From positions 124,001 to 188,000 of the forward strand of contig JAKJXP020000049.1 in NCBI GenBank assembly GCA_022225965.2: a DNA stretch of 64,000 nucleotides, written 5' to 3'. The position numbers and the translations under genes were made by a program. The notes beneath the pieces are model-generated. The model was given only the letters and a program-made list of their open reading frames with translations, ran no database searches and was not told the DNA's origin. Origin of the DNA: Diatrype stigma. Its lineage: Eukaryota > Ascomycota > Sordariomycetes > Xylariales > Diatrypaceae. This document shows, piece by piece, positions 25,584 through 37,091 of this stretch (the stretch's first letter is position 1; every line of letters starts with the position of its first letter).

Positions 25584-26738
25584 GGCCGATTTAACTTCGT
25601 TGAACGGAAAGGCAAACCATAATAGGGATAAACAGAAGGGAGGCTAATATGGCGCAATCGGGAACAGATCTGACGGAAGAGGCCTCTCTGCTTTAAAGGG
25701 TGTTGATGATGGTTGTCAATGATGTCTGAGTTAGGAAAAATGATCTGGCAGAACTGCGTCGGTTGTCGTTTGTCAGCGGGCTTCGGAGATCTGGTTGGTA
25801 AGCTGCCGGATGCAGGCAGCTACCGTCTTTATCTACCAACGGTTTAGTGAGCTACTGCCCACCGCCGACCTACTACCTACTCAGGCAGACTACGCGTGCC
25901 TACATACACGCATACATATGCGCTTGCGCTATGCTCCCGGCGGTCTATCAGGCGGTCTAGGCAGCTAGGTGGGGAGACAACTGCGCTAACCTCACGAAGC
26001 TACAGGCTCGCAAGCTCTGCTTTCTCCCTGGTGGATACTGACATGCTTCTTACATGAGGTAGTTGCGGGGCGCGCTGATGAACCTGCCTGACCTGCAGTG
26101 AAGCGCACGAGTCAATTGATCCTATGACAACGTACGGCTTCGGAGTTGATGGCGTTACAGATCTCGATAACTCCGAGCTTGTTGATTGGGTGGTTATAGT
26201 GGTTGCATATCCCGGAGTTCATGGAAAAGTTTTTCTTTTCTTCTATTTCTATCTAGGTGTCTATGTAATTATATGCGACTTTTAGTTCCCGCCATATAGA
26301 GCAGGTCAGTCGGGATATAATCCACGTCACTACTCATAGACTCCTCAAATGTGCGTCACCATTTTATTGTAGGTATGTATTCGTACCTGATCCCACATAG
26401 CCCTTTTACCCCAGCTACGTCTTCAGGAGCTGGAGGGCTTTCAAACCAGAGACGTCAATACGCCGAGCAAGTACAGCTCAGCAGAATGCTACCTGAGACC
26501 ATACAACTAGGCTAGGTATGACGAGAAAGAGGGCATTGTTCCCAAAGCATAACTTTTCGAAAGGCGTACGCAAAAGAGTTCTCATTCTACCACGCAGCCA
26601 CAACCAGGGGCTGTCTTGGGCTGGACATCGACACTATAAGGACATCTTGACTTAACCATTACTCATGGACAACCCAGACGGCCACAAAACCGGTCTACAG
26701 TATCTATTGTCTAGTAACCAAGAGACGGGCACCATGTC
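25584..26738. other. Intergenic: ABC transporter promoter and SidJ-like 3' side
   Basis: No gene is seen. The left half lies upstream of the minus-strand ABC transporter start and should contain its promoter; the right end follows the stop of the minus-strand hydrolase. Both genes run in the same direction, so this is a head-to-tail gap of 1.16 kb. Confidence 0.6.
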
Positions 26739-27912
26739 TCAGTTGATATCCTGGAGGAATTGAACGACGGTCCCTGCCAACCATTGCTCTGCACCTGGCT
26801 CCTCAACCTTGTGGCTAGCCCCCGGGATGACACCCGAGAGTCTACTAGCAATACCCGGCCGGCAAAGCGTTGTCCAGTGCTTCACCAATGCCTCTTTGTC
26901 AACAGAGTCAAGCACAAACTCATCTTTCCCAGAGTGAAGGATCAAGATGGGTTTGTCAACTCGCTTCCAGAAAGCGCCCGCGACCTCGTCTGATAATTCA
27001 GGTGAAAAGTAATTGTCCTCACCGCTAGCACGTATTCGTCAGCTCATCAGAGATCGCCGAACCAAGGAGATATACAGCAAACAAACATACTCAGTAGCAG
27101 AAAGCGAATGCCAGCGGAAGGCTGAAATAGGGGTGTCCTGCATGGAGTCCGGGAGGGATTCCAATGGCATACGTTCGTGACCCTTGCCGCTCGAAACAAT
27201 ATCCTTTGCAACCTTCACACTCTCTTCTAGCTTTGACTGTCCCATTTCTTTGGAAAGTGCTCCTCGGTCAGAGACAGGGCCCTGTAGTATGTAACCTTCT
27301 ACAGGGCTTACCCCTTTGTGTGCAGGAGAGGTATATTCCATTATATCCTGGCTCTGTCAGCAGTTGTTCTCAGAGCAAACAAGGAAAGACTGAAGATATA
27401 TATATATGAAACGATGCATAATGGGATAGAAGAGGGAGAGGAAACGTGAAGAGGGGAAAAGGATTTACCTGGCAACCAGTTGAGTGGCCAATAAGCACGA
27501 CCTTCTCCTTCCCAATGCTTCTCAGATATTCGACTAGGGCGGAGATGTCTTCTACATCATCGGCTAGACGTAAGAACCCAAAGCCCAGGAACGAGCTTCT
27601 GAGTCTGAACTCGAATACAGAATAGTTGAGCGCCGGCTGGCTCTCTAGCCGTTTGGCTATCGCTCGGGGGTAAGCAACGTTGTGTGGTCCATCGCCGAGT
27701 CCACCGATGAAAACGAGTGCATTCTTTGCATCTGGCAAGCCACTCTCGTATGCGCAGGCACCAGGTGTGGTGGGAGAGTCGAACGGATGAACAATGCTGG
27801 AAAACGGCTTAGCTGGTGCCATGGTGTGTGGCCAGATAATCTCAATTGCTAATTGGTGTGTTTCTGAAAGAACTATATTGTCGAACTGTTTGTGTAGCAC
27901 CTGCACAGTCAT
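26739..27912 (-). CDS. DUF1749 / SidJ-like alpha/beta hydrolase, 328 aa
   Basis: Three exons (27912-27469, 27347-27091, 27024-26739), introns of 121 and 66 nt, total 328 residues. The fold is alpha/beta hydrolase of the DUF1749 family (PF08538), whose characterised Aspergillus member SidJ hydrolyses the siderophore fusarinine C. The nucleophile elbow is VVLIGHSTGCQ with Ser144 at the end of exon 1. The acid is probably Asp268 in LHSGKDEFV and the base His305 in PGASHKV, so the triad is complete. FIGGLGDGPHNV forms the oxyanion region near residue 95. No signal peptide is visible, suggesting a cytosolic enzyme. It starts 397 bp from the divergent TTI1 gene. Substrate assignment to siderophores is from family knowledge only; several DUF1749 paralogues exist in moulds and some may act on other esters. 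Confidence 0.85.
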
Positions 27913-28309
27913 TACTTCGGGGATTGACTATATGTGGTATTGTGTGCTCGTTAGGTGCAGGTGCTACCCAAGCTGCTAAGTGAAGCTTCGCAAGGTGGGG
28001 GGTTAGCTAAGCCAGCAGCTGCCCAGGCCCCAGGTGGCCTTGACAAGAAATCTACCGTCTGCCGTTTCTGCCACTCCACCGTATCCACCGCAGCCACACA
28101 TGCAGGCTTCTACCAGTGACTAATTCATAGTACTACTACTTACTTACCTACTTACTCAACTCTACATTTCACCAACGAGGTGAAACCCAACCTTGGGAGC
28201 GAAATAAAATAATTCGGACAATAACTACATTCTACTTCATGTCGTAAAGCGTGCATACACACGTGATCCCCGTACTGCTAGAGGTCAGAGAAGATGACAC
28301 GAGTTCAAG
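27913..28309. promoter_or_regulatory. Shared divergent promoter region, SidJ-like / TTI1
   Basis: A 397-bp gap separates two divergently oriented start codons, so both promoters must lie here unless one reaches into a coding region. It contains pyrimidine-rich patches and an ACTTACTTACCTACTTACTC repeat near 28138-28157. No unambiguous TATA box or known factor site could be assigned. Confidence 0.5.
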
Positions 28310-31300
28310 ATGGCAAATCACTCTACTGCCAGAAACGATTTCTTCAAACAGGTACGGCCCACCACTCATCACCATGTATCTACGCAGTACTAGGTAGCTC
28401 TGGCTAACTTCAATCTGCGCTTGAAGCTCAAGCCAATATGCATCAGCATCAACAACCTCGCAGTCCGTTCAACTGATAAGGCGGCCAGTGCCCAGGACCT
28501 CATCAAGGTGGTAGAAGGTCTCTCCACCGTCATAGAGGCTCAGGTTGCGCAAGATGCATCGGTACTGGATGAGAAACTAGCAGACTATATCTTCTTTCCT
28601 CTTTCCAACATATTACGGAACCAGCCACAGTATCCTATCCGGCTAACAGAGCTCACCATCAAGTGCTTGCAAAGCCTCATTCAGCATGGATGGAAGAGCA
28701 AAATTCCACTGGAGCTTGCCCAGCAGCTTCTCATTTTACTCACTTTCATTATTGGCGGGGTGCCAGGCCAGGACAAGAAACCCTCCCTTCCTGAGGAGAC
28801 CGAATTGGAAACTTTCAAGGCCGTAGGCGCACTCCTCAGAGCTACGGGCTCGTCAACGGCAGGCGCCGCAGCATTGGTGGATACAAAGACCATACCAACC
28901 CTAGGTCATGCTGTCAGTGTTGTACTAGATGCCATCACGGATGGCAGGACATCCGAGATACAGCTCGAGGCCCTGCATGCACTGAATGCTCTCTTTGATG
29001 CCATCAAGGATCGTTCAGCGCTGGCCACATTTTTGCCGGGGATAGTGTCCTCTCTCAGCAGACTTCTTACACCGCCAAAAGCCCTAAAGACACGGAAAAC
29101 AGTGCTTATAGAAGGCATCAGCGCACTGAGAAGCATGCTCCTAAAAGTTCTTGGTGACATCCAGGTTATGGGTATCTTAAAGAAAAGAGAGGCACCCAGC
29201 CCGAACAGTACGGCTGATGGCGACGGCGGTGTTCTAACAGCTTCATGGCTAAGAGCAACAGCAGCCAAAGTCAAGCTCGCGCTTGCGTCTGTCTTGAAGC
29301 TACGCAACCACAATTCGGATGATGTTCGACTTGCGCTTCGGGGGCTTTGTATCGCTCTCCTAGATGAATGCCACCAATCACTCGCAGAATCTATCTCGAT
29401 TCTAGTTGAGACCGCAATGATTCTCAGCGATAATAGCGACCGAGAGGGGTCTGTATTGGAGACAAGCCTAACAGATCTGGCAAGAGTCTACCCAGAACTT
29501 AGTGATACCATAAAAAACACAGTCTATAACTGGGTTACTAGTCTTCCACGGCTTGTTCAGACTAGCGAGGCAAAAACTAAACAGCAGGCGATGGATAATC
29601 TGCTAAAGGGCCTCTATTTTGTCAGCAGCCTTCAGATTGACTCGTCGACCCTCGAAAACACGTTAGCCACGTCTCTCCGAGACAGCAGCACCGCACTGCT
29701 CTTGGGATCAAAGCCTACCAGTGTGTTGTCTGAGCTTCCGTCAAACTCCCTCGAGCTACACACAGCAGGAGCGGTCAAGAACACCGAAACCTCTATGTTT
29801 CAGCCTGTATTTATGGGTCAGGAAACCGAAAAGTCCACACGTGCCGCTATAATCAACTTGGTAACTCAGTTTGGGTCCGTCTCTCAGCAAAATAAGCTCG
29901 CACGCGAAATGCTCGACTATGTCCACGAATCAACTGGGCCAAGCCAGGTCGCTTCATATTGGCTCGCATTCGAGCTCGCAAAATCCATACATTCGCAGTC
30001 ATCGGGGATCAATGAATTTTTCGATTTTACGTCAGGTTCTGGTCCCCCCGATGAGACTGAGGCCACATTCCACGAAATATACACATTCTCCCTAGCTGTA
30101 TTAGATTCGCAAGTCGAGGTCAACGAGACAGATTGGCGGCTACAAGCATTAGCCATAGAGGTTACAACTTTCACTGCTTCAAGGCTAGGAATGGGTTTTC
30201 GAGCAGAACTTATCGATACTCTATATCCTATCGCGACGTTCCTAGGCTCTGACAATCCCCATATAAGAGCCCATGCAATTGTTGGCCTTAACAGCATTGC
30301 GGTATCATGCGGGTACCCGAACGTCACGGAGTTGATCATTGATAATGTGGACTATATGGTCAATTCTGTGTCTCTACGCTTAAATACCTTCGACATATCC
30401 CCGGCATCGACACAAGTGTTGCGGATGATGATAAAGCTTACTGGTCCCAAGCTCATACCATATCTCGATGACGTTGTGGCGTCTATATTTGCTGCTCTTG
30501 ATAACTATCATGGATATACATCGTTTGTGGAGGGTCTTTTCAGCGTTCTCTCAGAGGTGGTTGTCCAAGGTGCTAGTTCTGAACATTTACTCTTAGGAGA
30601 AGCGAAGCCTTCCAAAGTGGATCATAAGAAGGGCAACCGCCAAACAACTTCGACAGATGAAATCCTTGGTGACCTGGTTAAAAGGTTGGAAAGGAAAAGG
30701 AAAAGGCTAGGAGAAGAGACACAGATCGAAGAGATGAGCACCCATCCGAAGCGTCCGTGGAAAGCCCCGAAGACTGCCACCGAGCTTCTTGATGAGGCGG
30801 GTCAAGAAGCTAGCGAAGAGCCAGAAGATCAAAGTACCGAAGTCGAGAAACAACCACCTGCTAAGACGCCGACTTTTCAGTTACTTTCGCGTATAACAGA
30901 TCTCACACAGCATTATATGACCTCGCCAAGTCCAACTCTGCGAAGATCCTTGCTCGAGCTCCTCTCCATTGTTTTCCCGGCCTTATCACCGGATGAGGAA
31001 TCGTTTTTGCCTTTAGTGAATTCCATTTGGCCAGTCTTGGTCGAAAGACTATACGATCCGGAGACTTTCGTAGTTATATCCACTTGCAAGGCTCTATCCG
31101 TATTGTGTCAGAGTGCCGGTGACTTCCTCAGTACACGGATCAAGACTGAATGGTGGGATAGCCTAGGCAAGTGGTGCGCAAAAGTCAAGTCGGAGGCAAC
31201 GCAGCTGAAAGGCAAGGCAAGGGCTAGAAACAATCATCCGGGGAATACGAAGGATGGGCACGGAATTTCCATTTCGATTCGTTCAACCAACGATAAAGGA

Positions 31301-31612
31301 TCCTTTGAATCAAGTACAGCCCTCGAAAGTACCTCGAACACAGGTCTAGGCAAGTTCACTCAAGCTGCACAGGCTTGGGAAGCAGCTCAAGGCCTCCTGG
31401 TGTCAATTGCATCATTTGTGCGCATCGATGATGAGATCTTTGACCAGATCCTCTTCCTTCTAGCGGACGTTCTAGCTTCGAAAGCTGAAGTTAGGGCTGT
31501 GCTCGAAGCTATTGACGCAGATGCCGTTTGGCTCCTGATGTATCAGCAAGGGGTTATCAAGCCACCACCTCAGCCTACGATGGTAGGGACGACATTCGTC
31601 GCTTTAACTTAG
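28310..31612 (+). CDS. TTI1: TTI1, Tel2-interacting protein 1 (HEAT-repeat TTT complex subunit), 1075 aa
   Basis: Two exons: a 42-nt first exon (28310-28351, MANHSTARNDFFKQ) and 28427-31612, separated by a 75-nt intron with branch site GGCTAAC and acceptor GAAG. The joined start, FFKQLKPICISI followed by an IFFPL segment about 65 residues on, corresponds to the conserved N-terminus of TTI1 from yeast to human. The rest is all-helical HEAT/TPR-like solenoid, with a charged, probably disordered insertion at about 740-820 (KRLERKRKRLGEETQ and acidic downstream), also usual in the family. TTI1, TEL2 and TTI2 form the TTT complex, which with Hsp90 and R2TP stabilises newly made PI3K-like kinases (TOR, ATM/Tel1, ATR/Mec1, TRRAP/Tra1). 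Length fits fungal orthologues. The short first exon is inferred from splice consensus and homology; without it the frame has no ATG at the right place. Confidence 0.9.
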
Positions 31613-32027
31613 TCACGTTTCATAGTGTCCTGCAGTGCGATAATCGACGCATGGGGGAGAATCCATCAGGATTCAATCGTATTCTCATGGATACTATCTG
31701 CCCAATCTCACCAACCATAGTCCTGAGACCAAGCACACTGAAGTTAGTCTAGCTTCCTATATTAGTTGCCCCTCCGGTATCACCCCCCCTACTCCAAAAT
31801 CGCATAAGAAGGAAAGTAAAGCAGCATAACATCCATCCTTGATATCCCATACGTCAACCCTAGGCAATAAGCTTGAGTACCGAAATCTCCGTATCTGGCA
31901 TTTCCGGACTCCCACCCCCTTCCCTATGCAAACCACAAGGGACTTGGATGCTATGTAAAGCCGGTACAACCGTCTCCCATAGCCTAGGTCCATAGCTTTG
32001 ACCGCGCTGTCAGGGGTCACGGATTCG
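31613..32027. other. Convergent intergenic gap
   Basis: The 3' ends of TTI1 (plus) and the Clr5 gene (minus) face each other across 415 bp. Small frames on both strands are shadows. Expected content is two 3' UTRs. Confidence 0.5.
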
Positions 32028-32571
32028 TTAAGTCCGGCTGCTTGAGCTTCCGGAAGGATATTCGGACTGGGTTGTCGTGTTCGATGATGACTTGCGCGAA
32101 TTGTCCTTCCCCTGATTGCTCGAGCTGCTGCCCTCCACCCGCTGGTGCTTGCAGTTCTTATGGATGTCCCACTGCTTGAAGTGGGATTTGTACATCTTGT
32201 CGCTGGGTGGATTAGCACATGATCTCGCATCCAAGCATCTCCATGTAGTAGCGGGTCTTACGTTGCGAAGAAGTGATATTGTTGCTCCATGATCACTTTC
32301 AACTCTCTGAGCTTCTTGTTCTACATTGCATATGATGTCAGCGGTTGCTTTCCATGGGGTTGCTCAGGGGGTCACTGCGTGTCGTATGTGCTTGAAGAGT
32401 TCGGGTCCAATGGATAGATGCGATGTGATCTCGCGCTTCTGGAGCGGATTCAGAGGGGTTAGCAGCACTCCGGATGCTCACCTGGTAGAAATAGAGATCC
32501 GTGATCGTCTCACGGTACCTCTCCCACCCCTCCGCGGTAGCCCAACCGTACTGGCTCACTGTTGCAGTCAT
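32028..32571 (-). CDS. Mini Clr5-domain protein, 107 aa
   Basis: Three exons in frame: 32571-32482, 32320-32262 and 32202-32028, introns of 161 and 59 nt. Joined, residues ~16-68 form a complete Clr5 domain (PF14420): WERYRETITDLYFYQ, then NKKLRELKVIMEQQYHF, then DKMYKSHFKQWDIHKNCK. That is the YK..F..W.I.KN pattern which defines the family. A short Ser/Thr/Gln-rich tail of ~35 residues follows. Clr5 domains normally head much larger fungal proteins (several hundred residues, often with ankyrin or TPR-like parts). A stand-alone domain is unusual and may be a truncated copy, though all splice junctions and the frame are intact. Clr5 in fission yeast is linked to heterochromatic silencing. The fold resembles a DNA-binding module, so a nuclear role is plausible but inferred. 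Further 3' exons cannot be ruled out. Confidence 0.75.
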
Positions 32572-33698
32572 GGTGTTGTTCGAAGGCGTTGTTTGGGTCT
32601 TCTGTTAAGCAGTAATCTTTACTATCCGCGAACTAGCTAGTTCTTTGACTCCTGCCAAACAGAGATATTGGGCCAGGAGCGCAGACAGGGGCCATAATTT
32701 ATACATAGTGCTGACATCTAGCCTTGTGCTGAACATGGAAGACTTCGTCGCGAGCTCGAATTTGGCCCCAACGACAAGAATCACACTTTCCATTGTCTGT
32801 TAGTGTGTGGAGTCTGACACTCCCATCACCTCTTGTACTGTTACAAACAAACAATGGAGTCGTCAGAGGTAAGGAATCCTACCCATTCCTCCCCTGGATA
32901 CGAAGTACTCATAGTTTTCACCAGAGTCATCACCTGTGTGGAACCTCACTTGAGATGTGGAATGCGGTTACAGCATGGACGTTAGGCACCTATGTCTGTC
33001 TATCTAGGTGGTTTGTTTTGACTTTCATTGTCCGCCCCCAGTCTCGGCAGGATTCGCTTGGCAAACATGACTCCGCAACTATTAGTTAGCTGAGTCACAG
33101 CCGTAGCCAAACAGCTTTGCCTTTACTTCCTCAGAATCAACTCTAGCCTTGAGGGCATAACATATTACAAAATTACCATGCTGTTTTGACTTCAACGGTA
33201 GTCATGTGTTGTTACTCTGACGTGGCATGGTCTCTCTTTCATATAAAGACACAAACACGCAGTAATGAGGCACAGCGGCCTGTTCTCCTAACCTCTCTAC
33301 TCAACATCCATGTCGACCTTGGACGCGACGACACCGGCCATCTAACAACAATACGTGATTCTCATACCCAAGTAAAATCCTTCTTAAAATATCATCAACC
33401 ACCACTTTCCATAACGAAGTTTCTATAAATACAATCCCTTCCAGAAACCCAATTGAAGGTTAAGCATATCGAATTCGCCGACCTACGATACGGAGAAGAT
33501 GCTACGATGCTTGTCTCAAAGGGAGCTGGATGGGCTTTCTCGGGAAGAGACAAACTCGCTATTAGCCTCGTCCCAAGGACATCTTCGTCTGGTATTCGAG
33601 AAGTGCAGGGACTTTGCACAGCCCCCCCTATGACGCTAAGGGGGGTTAAGGAACGGCCAGGTCCTACAGGCCTTCGACCATGGTCGCCTCTACTTCGG
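32572..33698. other. Intergenic, no gene recognised
   Basis: Upstream region of the minus-strand Clr5 gene. Small frames (for example 33453-33758 plus) lack recognisable motifs, and no splice-consistent extension was found. Confidence 0.5.
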
Positions 33699-34004
33699 CT
33701 AGATCACAGGCGTCGCGGTGTCTGTGGAGTGACAACTGCTTGGATCGCAGGAAACTAGTGTGTTGGCATGGCTTGTCTTGTAACATCGCTCACCACGTGG
33801 AGTTACAATGGCTTCGAGGCTCGGCAGACAATACTCAGAGCTCGCTTTTTCGTCACCAACAACAACCACAAAAGAGCTTTCTGCTTGGGCATCGATCGTA
33901 CGGCGCGGACCCCAAGATACTCTGAGAATGGTGGAGGGGGACAGAGACATTGATAGCCAGACGATGATCACGAACGCTGATAGCAGTATCTTATTGGGTT
34001 CCAT
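33699..34004 (-). CDS. Candidate small secreted four-cysteine peptide, 101 aa (weak)
   Basis: A 101-codon frame starts in a good context (CGCCATGG). It begins with a signal-peptide-like segment: short polar n-region MEPNK, hydrophobic ILLSAFVIIVWLSMSLS, then small/polar residues. The remainder has four cysteines (in EYCLP, ERCYK, VSCDP and SSCHS), an even number as in small secreted fungal proteins. No family is recognised and no intron was needed. The overlapping plus-strand frame 33808-34050 is an alternative, and either may be chance. Expression data or conservation would be needed to accept it. Confidence 0.25.
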   Translation of the reverse strand: MEPNKILLSAFVIIVWLSMSLSPSTILRVSWGPRRTIDAQAESSFVVVVGDEKASSEYCLPSLEAIVTPRGERCYKTSHANTLVSCDPSSCHSTDTATPVI

Positions 34005-37000
34005 GGCGATCTTCCCGGCCCAAAGAGATGATGTTCGGCCATCGACATAAGGCCCCCATTGTCTAGAACTGGATCCAGCTGATGACCACCGGTGTCTAAG
34101 GGCTCACGACGCGCAGATCTGCTTCACCGCTAGGGTCTCCGTCAGCAAACAGCCGATATGCCTTGCCATCACTAGGCAGGCTCTGATCCTGTCTCCAGAG
34201 CGATAGATGTTCATCCACTAGACATCGCAGGCGCGGCTAGCCATGTTGCTGATACCATCATCTGCGGAGTCCCTTTCAGAGGTTGGGCAACCCCGCCGTT
34301 CAGATCATTACACGTGGTAAGCTGCTCCCTCCTCGAACCTATGATGGCTTCACAACTTATCGTAGCCATAGCTCTAGGTAGCAACCGCCCCCGTTGGAAA
34401 CAGAGGTGGTTGGTAGCTGAAGAAACCTACAGAACGAAAAGCTCCGGCTACCTCCATCTCGATACGACGATGCAGCAGCCGTATATCGACCCTACTAAGA
34501 CCCCACATGCTGCTAGACCAGCTACCAAGAAACCCGCCTCAACCGATCCCGCGGACCTGGACCGGTAAGCTCTTCCAACGTTGCCCCGTCGGTCGGAAGT
34601 ACGGGTTGCAGCGCCCCCAAGGAAAACCGCGTCCCATTTGCAAAAGAAAACACGCCGCAACGTGCGCTGCTGCGCGCTTACGTTCCTTCCTCGGTTACGG
34701 TAACCGCGTCGCGTGGTGAAAACGGCGCGCTGCGTGCAGCCATGTGCTCAGCTTTAGTGCTGACGGCAGTGGTGGCGGGCCAACCCGGGGCTGAACACCC
34801 ACGCTACAGCTGCTGGGGTGACAAGGCTGCGAAGCAAACCGGAGAAGTGCGGTGCAGTCAGTGTAGTGGGTGGTTGGGGTCCCTCCCCCGAGACATACAC
34901 GTCAGGATCAGGGTCAGAAGTTTATCTATCTCCCGCTGAGGCACAGCGTGATGAGAGTGCAGGTGGGCCGGCATGTGATAGTAAGCTCTGCTATGATATC
35001 GGAGATCCCATATTCGACCGACCGGCCCAATTTGTGTTAGGATAATCAGGAAGCGTGAGTTGTAGAACTACATGTGTAAGGCTACAACTAACTGCGTTTT
35101 CGTCGTTGCAATTGCTGTTATATGCAGTGGACCGACGTTGACGTTACCCTTTGTTTCTACCACGAAAAGGGGGGGGGGGGGGGGGTTTGTGGGCGGGCAG
35201 GGGGCTTGATGACGATCGTGCATTAACGTCCTCCCAGGCCTTGCCCAAATTGGCATTGTAGACAGTTGAAAAGCAACCCTATTTCTGTTGCTCCTGTCAG
35301 GTGATGTGTCATTATGAATCCTATATCGTTCTGGAGTGGATAGTTACAGAGTCATATATCACAAGGTGATAATGCATCTTACTAGTGCTCGGTAAAGCAA
35401 CGACAAAGGCCATGTCACCCGCTGGGGAAGGGGGCAATGGAGGGGGGACATATTGCAAATAGGGTGTCCAATACAACACCTACCATTCGCATCGTACTTG
35501 GCTGTAAACAAGTTTGATTGTACAGTGTACATATCTGCAATCGTTCCTAGATGTTTAACCATGACAGTCAATACTATGATGAACTCCTACCTCGTCAAGT
35601 TTCACATCACAAGCGTTCCAAGTGGCCACGGTAGTCCATACACTCGCCTACTGATAGCTCACTAGCCACTTCCTCTGTTGCATACACATCGATTTTGATT
35701 AGCGAATAGTATGTTTTCTTGTATTACTCCTGAATGATCGGCATACATGCGTGTGTCGGTCTAGAATTTGGAACTTATTAGTAAGGTCGTACCTATCGGC
35801 AGCGCACTAGTAACCGTGATAGTAAGAGGCATCATCACAGCCTTGTTATTGTGTAATACTAATTTCTATGGGTGGCAACGTTACCTTGCCCTGGGTATAT
35901 TTAGTCGATAATTACACCAGATGTCGTGACCAAGTCGTGTATTGGTCTACCCGTGGTACAAGTTTACTGTTACGGGGTGCTGTATCCATTCTAGAAATAT
36001 CATTTTCTTTCCCTGATACGTGGCGTTCCTGGATATCTGCTAGCCGTTTCGTTAGAGCAAATACATACGCCCAACCTTCCTCGACGGATGCTGATATGAA
36101 CCTTGGTCAACGAAAGTAATATTGGGGGCCTGACGAATGTTGATTTCCCTGGGCAAAGGAGCTTTCCCGGGGAAGTCTACTTAGAATGTGTAAGTAAAAT
36201 GGATGAGTCCTTTCCAGCTAATTAGAAGAAGTGGCCTTATGAAAATCAGCTGGTGCTCATACCAAATTTACCGAAAGGTGAATTTACTTTGTATCTTGAC
36301 TACCGTCTTATGGACTTACAATACTATCACTATTCCAGGCAAAATCGTCGCCATTATAAGACGATTACCATGACCTCCAATCTTGTCCCCTTTATAGGCA
36401 CTATCTATCGTTATGATGCATGATACCACCATCCAGATCCCTTCATTACATTGGAATACCTAGATGATTCACTTCATCACTCACATCCATTGTGTCTATA
36501 GCCCCCCCTGGCAACTCCTTTACACTTTCTCGGATCTCTTGTTCGGAGAAGTGCTATAGTACGAAGTAACAGAGTGTCGCAGGAGGCAGGATCAACCCAA
36601 CCACAATTTGCCTTCAAATAGTTACCCCTAGAAAGACAAGGTTTACATACCTATATATATATATGTATATTGACTTTGTACGGCTCTTGTGCCCATATAG
36701 AATGACTTCCTGCCGCTTCAACCCTTCATTTCAACGAGGACAATTGGTTCATCAACTTGGGTAATTATAATACCTAGATTTGGCCAATACGGCCACTGTT
36801 CGCTATAACTATTCTTCATGGTGCCGTACTAATCAATACCAATCAGCTCAAAAGTACTCAGCCTGAAGTACCCAATGACCAACGAGTATTGCTCTTGTGA
36901 TAGATGACTTTAGGCTAATCTGATGTCCACCCCGGCCACTTTGAGCTAAGCTGCAACCCCAAGCCAGCTGTACCACCACCCTCAACGCCGCCACGATCAA

Positions 37001-37091
37001 GACGCACATCAGTCATATCGGAAACCCGCAGTCCTGCCTACCTACCTTTATACATAGGTATTATTTCCTTCCCATCTTCTCTAATCCCACC
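34005..37091. other. 3.1-kb intergenic stretch with poly-G run
   Basis: No gene recognised. It contains a GC-rich patch at about 34530-34880, a 17-nt poly-G run at 35169-35185 and TATA-like DNA (36650-36668, TATATATATATG). The right end, with a TTTATACATA stretch near 37047, should be the promoter of the zeta-toxin-type kinase gene. Confidence 0.5.
35169..35185 (+). repeat. 17-nt poly-G run
   Basis: Uninterrupted guanines. Mononucleotide G runs this long are rare, slip easily and are a common site of assembly length error. Confidence 0.9.
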
